DNA of 49,154 nt from CAZCVI01 sp964502145 (GTDB lineage Bacteria > Acidobacteriota > Aminicenantia > UBA2199): contig CAZCVI010000054.1 of NCBI GenBank assembly GCA_964502145.1, positions 1 to 49,154 of the forward strand. Direction: 5' to 3'. Every line of letters starts with the position of its first letter. Position 1 is the stretch's first letter. Positions 32,301 to 38,698 of the stretch are shown in pieces. A program made the translations under genes and the position numbers. Under the pieces are notes generated by a model. That model saw nothing but the letters and a program-made list of their open reading frames with translations. It was not told the origin of the DNA and did not search any database.

Positions 32301-33934
32301 TTCTAACTGAACAAGGTGGCGTTACTGCACATGCCTCAACTTTTTGCAGAGAAAATAAAATTATATCTGTAATTGGTGTAAATGGGCTCTTAAAAAACAT
32401 CTTTAATAATGATCTTGTTGAAATTGACACCAAGCAAGGGACCATACGAAAAAAAACAAAAATCAGCGATAGACTTATTGTTACTCCAAAAAGCCAAAAT
32501 ATAAATAATTCTTTGATTGGCAATAAAGCATTTAATTTAATAAATCTAAAAAACAAAGGGCTTAATGTTCCTGATTTTTTTTGTATTCCATTAGATTCGC
32601 TAAGGCCCTTACTTCATAGAGGGACTCAGGACAACATTGGATTTCAAAGTCAAGCTTTATGGGATGATGTTAATTCCGAATTAAATTGTTTGCATGGCGA
32701 GTTGTTTGCGATCAGAAGTAGCTATAACAACGAAGATACTCCAAATTCTTCGTGTGCTGGCTTGTACAAAAGTGAATTGTATGTTGTAAAAGAGGATATA
32801 ATTGAGATAATAATCAGTACTGCTTCAGATTTATTCTTTTCAAAAGATACAAATGTATCCGGCTCCTTAATTGTTCAAGAAATGATTCTAGGGGATTTTT
32901 CTGGCGTGTTATTTACAAAAAATCCGTTATCAAACGCTGACGAGATTTTATTAGAGGCAATTCCTGGTGGTAATGAATTATTGACTGATAATAAAATTAC
33001 TCCTTCACAATATTTAATCGACAGAAAAAATTTAGAAATAAAGGAAATTTCAAGAGATACTATTGTAAAACATTTATTAAAAGATACCATTATTAAAGAG
33101 ATATCTGAGACTGCTTTAAATATAGAAAATATATTTTTAAAACCACAAGATATTGAATGGACCATAACTGATGACTTGCTTTACATTCTTCAATCTAGAC
33201 CGATAACAAAGAATCAGGGAGAGAGAAAAGCTGACCATTTTCAAAAATCTGCAAAACAGAATAATATAATCAGTATTTATAGGAGCTATAGGGTTCCATT
33301 ATATATACAAAATCATATGCTTCAAGTTGCAGGAATCGGACAATGGATAATTGATAATTGGAAGGGTGAAAAATTGAATAGAAATAATGTAATCACTACT
33401 TTATTACTTCATGATATATTAAATTTAATTAGAAATCCTTTTCCTAATTTAGAAAATACTTTTCCTGATATTTATAATACAGTTTCGGGAAGTTCTAAAT
33501 TTGTTGGACATTGGGTAGCAGTTCAGCAAAGATTAAAAGAAAAATATGGTAATTTTGATGTACAGGCAGTTATTTCTGTCGCAAAAGAATTAGGAGTTAA
33601 CGAGAGAGTAATTTATTTATTAGAGAATAAGCAATTTGTAAACAACGAGTTTACTCTTGAAAGTAACGACTTTGAATTAAAAATATGTTCTTATTCCGAC
33701 CAACGTGTATCACCATATGGTATTCTACCAATTAGAAAAAGGTTAAATGAAGCAGTGTATCGATATAGAGGTATTAAATCTGCAAGTGTAAACAACCCTA
33801 AAAGAGAATTATTGATAGATAAGGCTGAGGAAATTGAAAAACAAATTTTTAAATTTATTCAGAAAAACCCAGATGAAATAAATGACAACAGCATTGCACC
33901 TTATTTAAAAATGCTCAGAAACTATCATTTATAA
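29399..33934 (+). CDS. giant HD - PEP-utilising (phosphohistidine) - ATP-grasp - HD fusion protein
   Basis: 1511 residues, start supported by GGAGG 5 bases upstream. Residues about 90-400 are an HD-type phosphohydrolase: H98/H101, H150-D151 (VYHDIGY), H274 (KDHGIA), H336 (SLHNI) and D381 (GIVDSIQCWDR). Residues about 530-900 resemble the helical region of PEP-utilising enzymes (HREKWTFWGYHGYRTRA; LLPEEVEQLL). Residues about 925-1010 are the swivelling phosphohistidine domain (GGVTAHASTFCRE, H978). Residues about 1030-1270 are the PEP-synthase/PPDK-type ATP-grasp (AIRSSYNNED with R1106; GVLFTKNP; QSRPIT with R1267). Residues about 1295-1440 are a second HD domain (H1306, H1338-D1339, H1371, D1434). 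No signal or membrane segment is evident. The predicted chemistry is ATP-driven phosphotransfer through a histidine plus metal-dependent phosphohydrolysis; the substrate is unknown. Composition is far more AT-rich than the flagellar or respiratory genes, suggesting acquisition by transfer. Confidence 0.7.
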   Translation: MLKSKGGKLVNRKGINFELIKWLKEHNNIESILYNVVNFETELIPAICSSDQRERVAHSKEVIKKIWYFHEQLGPYPFLDTLSQFEFDRVYYTDYRDHSSHQLKVYLLGLYLFEKSSIVKKNILNEINLKDENIATKEFHLRWFITAVYHDIGYVIENEQTDKKTNEVWEKTKSTLNNALHAPLSYLTKFEKLLSKEKEEQIIQNNSIFNPTVTYPVSIERDETCDDFLNLIGECSINANLGTIQDNVKSPLRSYYDFATKTIPNDGRPKFKDHGIASSLLLLKVWRSFRDYVFKLSKIDKEVLLSQSQPSIISLKKLLEKTESTVYAAASAISLHNINKDIWEKQEALINHLTLDDFLLRIEPENGKKATPLAFLLGIVDSIQCWDRPMFSTPSINNRHITDSDINMSSYNDKIYISFNDDKSRFKKNPKDETDSLFSRLLFGIGRYLDIHSVNKILDCPGNCKPSNRINENFSRKISTSVSAEMQSLDKNNNEDISEIFKLINSYKNWLVGAVNFDEDLHFSSFYLYQSWKHKLPDELKEFGYKNIIACYKDFNEIYFIPEQECKRVADALIEKIKENPFWFNDILEKIKKFAENLWNVFPFEADSRPFKNMSDFELIKYYTSHNIEHTRLYQYSRLPEALDRGNNYFTNHLKSYLEGINSEFTNAKKLNEVFEIFTFPEDLSISGNEFTEFVKILDKIKNDSELKELIGNQSRDIFLKADPDFLKEITQHREKWTFWGYHGYRTRALRDINYFLKKLKYSVDDNSLHEKAINFQHAFDEAKKRKKEYFEKYSIDSLYQMLFRLYSRIGTTKLYRRYIQLRNFYFLDLLISKISENFNVKEEIIRNLLPEEVEQLLRYELTVTKEHKERVLNSTLILFENEQRLITGDEADKIRMRLKSLTEKDNYVSETLTGQPLVTSSEIIKGHCRIILRTEDLEKVVLNYGDILVLESADPDYFDLMQTAGAVLTEQGGVTAHASTFCRENKIISVIGVNGLLKNIFNNDLVEIDTKQGTIRKKTKISDRLIVTPKSQNINNSLIGNKAFNLINLKNKGLNVPDFFCIPLDSLRPLLHRGTQDNIGFQSQALWDDVNSELNCLHGELFAIRSSYNNEDTPNSSCAGLYKSELYVVKEDIIEIIISTASDLFFSKDTNVSGSLIVQEMILGDFSGVLFTKNPLSNADEILLEAIPGGNELLTDNKITPSQYLIDRKNLEIKEISRDTIVKHLLKDTIIKEISETALNIENIFLKPQDIEWTITDDLLYILQSRPITKNQGERKADHFQKSAKQNNIISIYRSYRVPLYIQNHMLQVAGIGQWIIDNWKGEKLNRNNVITTLLLHDILNLIRNPFPNLENTFPDIYNTVSGSSKFVGHWVAVQQRLKEKYGNFDVQAVISVAKELGVNERVIYLLENKQFVNNEFTLESNDFELKICSYSDQRVSPYGILPIRKRLNEAVYRYRGIKSASVNNPKRELLIDKAEEIEKQIFKFIQKNPDEINDNSIAPYLKMLRNYHL

Positions 33935-34061
33935 TATAATACAGAACAGTACCAAAAACATTTGAAACATTTTATATACTGATTCAGACTGACATTCTAC
34001 CTCTTTACATTTTAAGGTCAATTCCCGATCCTATCGAGTTTCCAATTACGGCTCCGGCATC

Positions 34062-34196
34062 TCAATCCCTTTGAATCGCAACTTCCAACCGCCCCTCTAT
34101 TGCTTCCAGTAAATTTTTATATACTTCCTTATACGTCTCGCTTTGAGTCAACCATCCTTGCCCCCCAATTTTTATTACTCGCGAACCACTCGACAT
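34062..34196 (-). pseudogene. HicB-like antitoxin C-terminal fragment
   Basis: A 44-codon minus-strand frame includes GQGWLTQSETYKEVYKN and LLEAIEGRLE, which resembles the TQGxTxEEAxxNxxEAI stretch of HicB/UPF0150 proteins. There is no ribosome binding site and the N-terminal half is missing. The assignment rests on a short match. Confidence 0.35.
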
Positions 34197-34290
34197 GCAG
34201 CAGTCGGGAACGCCCGCCTTCCCAGGAGTTTGTACCTATGGACACTGTGGATATATCAATTTTTAGCCCGCTTAAAGAAAAAGTAACTGT

Positions 34291-34422
34291 TCAGCCCATA
34301 GGCAATAGCTGAAACAAAGAAAAAGATTTGCCCACGAATTACTCGAATTATCACGAATATCCACGAAAAAAGATTTTATGTATCTTTTAATTCGTGTAAA
34401 TTCGGGAAATTCGTGGGGGTCT
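34291..34422. repeat. GAATTCGTGG palindromic element, copy 2 (inverted)
   Basis: Reverse-complement orientation to copy 1: GATTTGCCCACGAATTACTC at the left and TTCGTGGGGGTC at the right. The adjoining CCCATAGGCAATAGCTGAAAC matches the outer flank of copy 1, so the shared unit is longer than the palindrome. Confidence 0.8.
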
Positions 34423-34448
34423 ATTATTTTTTCTTCTGGGGGAATCAT

Positions 34449-34637
34449 TTATTGTTGCAGCAAGGGCTGGAGGTCTTTCTTTTTCAACCCTGTGATTCTG
34501 ATAATGGTATCTATGGGTAAATTTTCCATCAACATCTTTTGGGCTATCTCTAACGTAGTATTTCTTTCACCCTCTTTTCGTGCCTTGGCATATGCTTTTT
34601 TCTCGGCCATTTTTTCAAAAGTGGTTATGTAAGGCAT
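34449..34637 (-). CDS. detached C-terminal tail of an Rpn-type protein
   Basis: 62 residues. It repeats, with changes, the last about 70 residues of the neighbouring Rpn protein: MPYITTFEKMAEKK, then ENLPIDTIIRITGLKKKD and the same LQPLLQQ end. A usable RBS (AAAGGAG) lies upstream of its ATG, so it may be translated on its own. It lacks the nuclease core. It could be a leftover of a tandem copy or a separately expressed regulatory tail. Confidence 0.55.
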   Translation of the reverse strand: MPYITTFEKMAEKKAYAKARKEGERNTTLEIAQKMLMENLPIDTIIRITGLKKKDLQPLLQQ

Positions 34638-34695
34638 ATCAATCGACTCCTTTGTGGTGTCTCAACTCAAGCCAATGGGAAAAAAGTGGAATCAC

Positions 34696-35679
34696 TTATT
34701 GTTGCAGCAAGGGCTGGAGGTCTTTCTTTTTCAACCCGGTGTATTTAAGAATGGTGTCTATGGGTAAATTGTCCATCATCATTTTTTTGGCAGTCTCCAA
34801 GGCATAATTTTTTTTACCCTCTTTTCGTTCTTCCATTCGTCCTATGGTAATTCCTCTTTTTTCACCTCTTTTTTCGCCGATTTTTTCAAAACTAGTTACG
34901 TAAGGCATTCTTTTTTTCTCCTCTAATATAATCAATTGGTCGTATAATTTTTCCTTGTATTGTTGCGGCAGATTGATAATCCAATCTATGAACCTGATCA
35001 AGGCGCGGATTTGCTTTTTATTGTACCCCTTGTTAAAACAATCCCGGTACAATTGCAGTTTGATGTTATAACGGGTCTGGTCATCCGCTTTTTTGGCTTC
35101 AAAACTTTTTAACTGCGCCAACACCACCAGAGCCATCGGATTGGGGGATTGTTCCAGTTCAGCCACACGGTCTTGATAATCCAACAGCTTGACTGTGGGA
35201 TAAATCATAGTATGATTGAATCCCCAACGATTGAAACTATAACGATCCTGTCGATATTCAGGATTATCATCGGTTAATATGGCCAGACTCACCACTTCCT
35301 CGTTGAACTCCCGGTGATGATCGTAAACTCGGTAATTGTACACAAACATCCGTTCGGCTAAATTCCAATCCGGGGAACCCTGCACCTCGATATGAATAAA
35401 CAGACACCGCAAAGAACCATCCTTCAGATACACTTTCACCAACACATCGGCGAAACGATTACCTATATTATTATCCTTTTCAAGCCTCGGCAAATCCTTG
35501 CTTATATACTGGGGCTTTCTGGAAAAATCAATGTCCTTATGAATCTCCGGGAATAAAAAACCTAAAAATGGTTCCAGCATGTCTTTGAGAACATCTTTCC
35601 AAGCGGTATCGTAATCGACGTTTTTCGTCGCTTTCTTGGCTTTCAGGGCTTGGCTTGTCTGTGGCTTCTGTTTTTTCAT
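34696..35679 (-). CDS. Rpn-family PD-(D/E)XK nuclease (transposase-like, TIGR01784 type)
   Basis: 327 residues from ATG 35679; a TTG at 35697 would add six residues and neither has a clear RBS. The N-terminal domain has the family pattern DYDTAWKDVLKDMLEPFLGFLFPE, then RFADVLVKV (D78) and HIEVQG (E98-V-Q100), the ExQ variant of the PD-(D/E)XK site seen in Rpn proteins. The C-terminal part is helical, with the charged linker MPYVTSFEKIGEKRGEKRG and an NLPIDTILKYTGLKKKDLQ tail. Rpn proteins of E. coli promote RecA-independent recombination in vitro. It lies downstream of actF on the same strand but is probably not part of that operon. Confidence 0.85.
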   Translation of the reverse strand: MKKQKPQTSQALKAKKATKNVDYDTAWKDVLKDMLEPFLGFLFPEIHKDIDFSRKPQYISKDLPRLEKDNNIGNRFADVLVKVYLKDGSLRCLFIHIEVQGSPDWNLAERMFVYNYRVYDHHREFNEEVVSLAILTDDNPEYRQDRYSFNRWGFNHTMIYPTVKLLDYQDRVAELEQSPNPMALVVLAQLKSFEAKKADDQTRYNIKLQLYRDCFNKGYNKKQIRALIRFIDWIINLPQQYKEKLYDQLIILEEKKRMPYVTSFEKIGEKRGEKRGITIGRMEERKEGKKNYALETAKKMMMDNLPIDTILKYTGLKKKDLQPLLQQ

Positions 35680-35751
35680 GACTATATGATAACTCAAAAT
35701 GCGCTAAAATTCAACAGCCTGTTAGCCAAAGTGTTTTATTTTTTCTTCCTG

Positions 35752-36768
35752 CTATTTTTCCCCGGCGGCATTCACCTGCGACCGCAACAGAACCCCAAAC
35801 GGCACCCCAATCAAAACCAACGGCACCACCACACCCAATAAATTAGTATGCGCCACAGGCACAATATAAATCAACCGCTCCACGATCAACCCAGAAAACA
35901 CCAACAGGGCAATAGCGGCCACAGCGGGAAAACTCCCTTTCACTTTCCTGGATACCAACAAGATGAACGGTATCACAAAGAGCGCGAACAAAATGTAAAT
36001 GCCCATCTTCTCCACGATGGGAATATGGATGCGTTTTGTTATATAGGCCACTTCCTCGGGGATATTACCATACCAAATCACCAGATACTGGGAATAAAAA
36101 AGACCGGCCCAAAATAAGGCGAAACCAATAATCATCAAGGTATAATCATTAAAAGATTTCAAAAACCGCAACGCACTCTTCCTGGCTAAAAAACCGGCTA
36201 ATAAAGCACAAAAGGCAATACCTGCATAAAGCGCTTCCACGAAGAAAAAGCCACCAAACAACGTGTTCACCCAGGGATACTCGAAGGTCATGACCACATC
36301 AAAAGCTAAAAAAGACTGGCTAATCACAAAAAAAAGAATGAACAACACGGCAAATAATCCCTGTCGTTGCGACTCTTTCTGCACGGAACGAACATAAAAA
36401 TGAGCCATGAGAAAAGGCATAAAAAGGGCAATGGTATTGCGGATAATGAAGAACATGGGATTCAACCAACGATCAGGATGCTCCATCCAACCATACACGG
36501 TCACATGACGCGAAAAAATCAGGAAGAGAAGGGGAAATAACAGCAATAGGGGATAATACTGGAACACATAGGGCTTGATCTCCTGGGTCCACTTGGCCTG
36601 CGCTAAATCAGAAGCAGCACTCAACGCGATAATCCCCTGCGCTACAGCAGCCCAAAACAATAAACCAATTAAAAGCGAGGCATCGGCTTTGGGGGCCCAC
36701 AAAAAGTCAAACAGGAACACCAACAGGACTACAACGAGGATTTGGATATATATGGAACCTTTTTTCAT
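35752..36768 (-). CDS. actF: alternative complex III membrane subunit ActF
   Basis: 338 residues with about ten hydrophobic segments (for example ASLLIGLLFWAAVAQGIIAL, PLLLLFPLLFLIF, TLMIIGFALFWAGLFYSQYL). This fits ActF, the quinol:cytochrome c oxidoreductase membrane subunit related to NrfD/ActC. ATGA overlap couples it to actD. It is the last gene of the respiratory supra-operon. ActF forms one half of the membrane core of alternative complex III. Confidence 0.85.
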   Translation of the reverse strand: MKKGSIYIQILVVVLLVFLFDFLWAPKADASLLIGLLFWAAVAQGIIALSAASDLAQAKWTQEIKPYVFQYYPLLLLFPLLFLIFSRHVTVYGWMEHPDRWLNPMFFIIRNTIALFMPFLMAHFYVRSVQKESQRQGLFAVLFILFFVISQSFLAFDVVMTFEYPWVNTLFGGFFFVEALYAGIAFCALLAGFLARKSALRFLKSFNDYTLMIIGFALFWAGLFYSQYLVIWYGNIPEEVAYITKRIHIPIVEKMGIYILFALFVIPFILLVSRKVKGSFPAVAAIALLVFSGLIVERLIYIVPVAHTNLLGVVVPLVLIGVPFGVLLRSQVNAAGEK

Positions 36769-37202
36769 TGTTTCACCTCATGCCGAATGATTACAAATTG
36801 ATCGCCACACTCCCGCGGGTCGATAATACGCTTGATATTGGGTAAACGATTAATATGCAAAAAACCTAAAAAGGAAACGATACCACCGATTAAGATGGTG
36901 CTCTCAAAGGCGACAATGATAAAGGCAGGCACGGAAATCAAGGGCTTGCCACCAGTAATCAAGGGCCAATCCAAGACGGTGAAAATGATGAATAAAAAAC
37001 TGAGCACAAACCCAGCAATAGCCCCGGTTAAAGTGAAAAACCGCAAGTGGCTGGTAGGACTCTTCATGATATGCTCCACTTCATGAATATGAAAGGGCGT
37101 TAAGGTGGTCACGTTCTCCCATTTCACTCCTTCGTGGGCCAGGGTTTCCAAGCGTTCCAGGAACTCTTCCTGCGTATCGAATTCATAGCGTTGCTCTGTC
37201 AT
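36765..37202 (-). CDS. actD: alternative complex III subunit ActD (DUF3341)
   Basis: 145 residues. An N-terminal soluble part (FDTQEEFLERLETLAHEGV) precedes two membrane helices (RFFTLTGAIAGFVLSFLFII and the segment around AFIIVAFESTILIGGIVSFL), and a short tail follows. This is the DUF3341/ActD layout. It overlaps actC and actF by four bases each. Confidence 0.9.
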   Translation of the reverse strand: MTEQRYEFDTQEEFLERLETLAHEGVKWENVTTLTPFHIHEVEHIMKSPTSHLRFFTLTGAIAGFVLSFLFIIFTVLDWPLITGGKPLISVPAFIIVAFESTILIGGIVSFLGFLHINRLPNIKRIIDPRECGDQFVIIRHEVKQ

Positions 37203-38503
37203 TGTTCCACTCCTTGTTCCTTGATTTCTGAAATGGATAAAACGGGCAATACCTTGGTAAAGATCAGGAAAAAGGTGAAAAACATGCCAAAACTACCAAT
37301 GGAAATGCCGATCTCGGTGAGACTGGGTTTATAAATACCCCACGAATAGGGACTGAACTCATGGGCCAAGGACGAAATGATGATGTTGAACCGTTCCAAC
37401 CACATGCCCACATTCACGAAAAGGGACAGGATGAACAGATACTTCAGATTACGACGCCACTTGCGCACGAAAAGACTCAAGGGCATAACCACATTGCAAA
37501 ACATCATCAGCCAGAAGAAAAACTTGTAATCCCCAAACATGCGATAACGAAACTGCGCCTGCTCGAACACATTGCCCCCATACGCGGCCAATAATATCTC
37601 GATAATATAGGAAAAGGAGACAATCAAAGAGGTAGTTAACAATACTTTGGCCAATTTTTCGTAATGGTCCACAGTGATATATTTTTCGATCTTCAGTATT
37701 TTACGCATGGGAATGGTCAGGGTAATGACCATGCCGCACCCGGAGAAGATAGCACCGGCGACAAAATAGGGGGCGAAAATAGTGGAATGCCAACCGGGCA
37801 CAATACTCATGGCAAAATCCCAGGACACGACGGAATGAACGGACACCACCAACGGCGTGGCAAACGCGGCGAGGAACATGTACAAGCGACTGTAATGCCG
37901 CCACTGTTCCGCCGTGCCCTCCCATCCGAGGGATAATATTTTATAGGCCCACTGCCTGACGCCGGTAAAATGACGGCGCGCGGCGGCAAAATCGGGAACC
38001 AATCCGACATAAAAAAAGATGATGCTGATAGTAAGATAGGTGGATACGGCAAAAACATCCCAGATCAATGGGCTACGGAAATTCACCCACAATAAACGCT
38101 GGTTGGGATAGGGTAAGAGAAAATAAAACCGCGACACGCGGCCCAAATGGATCAAGGGATACAACCCGGCGGTCAAAACTGCAATCACGGTCATGGCTTC
38201 GGCGATGCGGTTATAAGCACTGCGATACCGCGCCCGAAACAAAAACAACACGGCGGATATCAATGTGCCGGAATGGGCGATTCCCACCCAGAACACAAAA
38301 TTGGTGATATACACGCCCCACCCAACCGGATGGGTGATGCCCGCGACACCAATTCCCCTGAAAATCTGGTTGGCCCACAATCCTAAACCCATTACAAACG
38401 CCAGGGCGGATACAGTCAACGCCAACCAATACCAACGGCTCGGTTTTTTCATGACCGCCAGAACATCCTGCTCTACTTGCTGATAAAACGGTTTTAAATT
38501 CAT
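37199..38503 (-). CDS. actC: alternative complex III NrfD-like subunit ActC
   Basis: 434 residues with about ten membrane helices. The family stretch VGWGVYITNFVFWVGIAHSG (about residues 81-100), with its conserved histidine, marks the NrfD-type quinol-interacting subunit. It forms the proposed quinol-oxidising site of alternative complex III. A palindromic repeat of about 107 bases separates it from actB upstream, and actD follows with a four-base overlap. Confidence 0.93.
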   Translation of the reverse strand: MNLKPFYQQVEQDVLAVMKKPSRWYWLALTVSALAFVMGLGLWANQIFRGIGVAGITHPVGWGVYITNFVFWVGIAHSGTLISAVLFLFRARYRSAYNRIAEAMTVIAVLTAGLYPLIHLGRVSRFYFLLPYPNQRLLWVNFRSPLIWDVFAVSTYLTISIIFFYVGLVPDFAAARRHFTGVRQWAYKILSLGWEGTAEQWRHYSRLYMFLAAFATPLVVSVHSVVSWDFAMSIVPGWHSTIFAPYFVAGAIFSGCGMVITLTIPMRKILKIEKYITVDHYEKLAKVLLTTSLIVSFSYIIEILLAAYGGNVFEQAQFRYRMFGDYKFFFWLMMFCNVVMPLSLFVRKWRRNLKYLFILSLFVNVGMWLERFNIIISSLAHEFSPYSWGIYKPSLTEIGISIGSFGMFFTFFLIFTKVLPVLSISEIKEQGVEQ

Positions 38504-38546
38504 CTTCTTGACTTCTCCATTCGATATCTTAAGAGAAAAGAAAAAA

Positions 38547-38653
38547 GACCCCCACGAATTTCACGAATTGACACGAATTAAAAGAATTAGATAAATTAAA
38601 ATATCTTTTTTCTTTTTTCATTCGTGATAATTCGTGTAATTCGTGGGCCAATC
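38547..38653. repeat. GAATTCGTGG palindromic element, copy 3, inside the act operon
   Basis: GACCCCCACGAATTTCACG at one end and TAATTCGTGGGCCAATC at the other, with an A/T-rich centre that differs from copies 1 and 2. It sits in the 195-base gap between actB and actC. CTAACTTCCTAACATCC-type repeats adjoin it at 38674-38706. Confidence 0.8.
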
Positions 38654-38698
38654 TTTTTTTCTTCATTTTTTTCCCTAACTTCCTAACATCCTAACATC

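Larger units (their letters stand above)
33935..34448. other. intergenic region with a relic and a repeat
   Basis: No intact gene. It contains a HicB-like fragment (34062-34196, minus) and palindromic element copy 2 (34291-34422). Confidence 0.55.

Noticed and set aside
34100..34312. 70-residue plus-strand frame
   Set aside because: It lies opposite the HicB-like relic and enters the palindromic repeat; no RBS.
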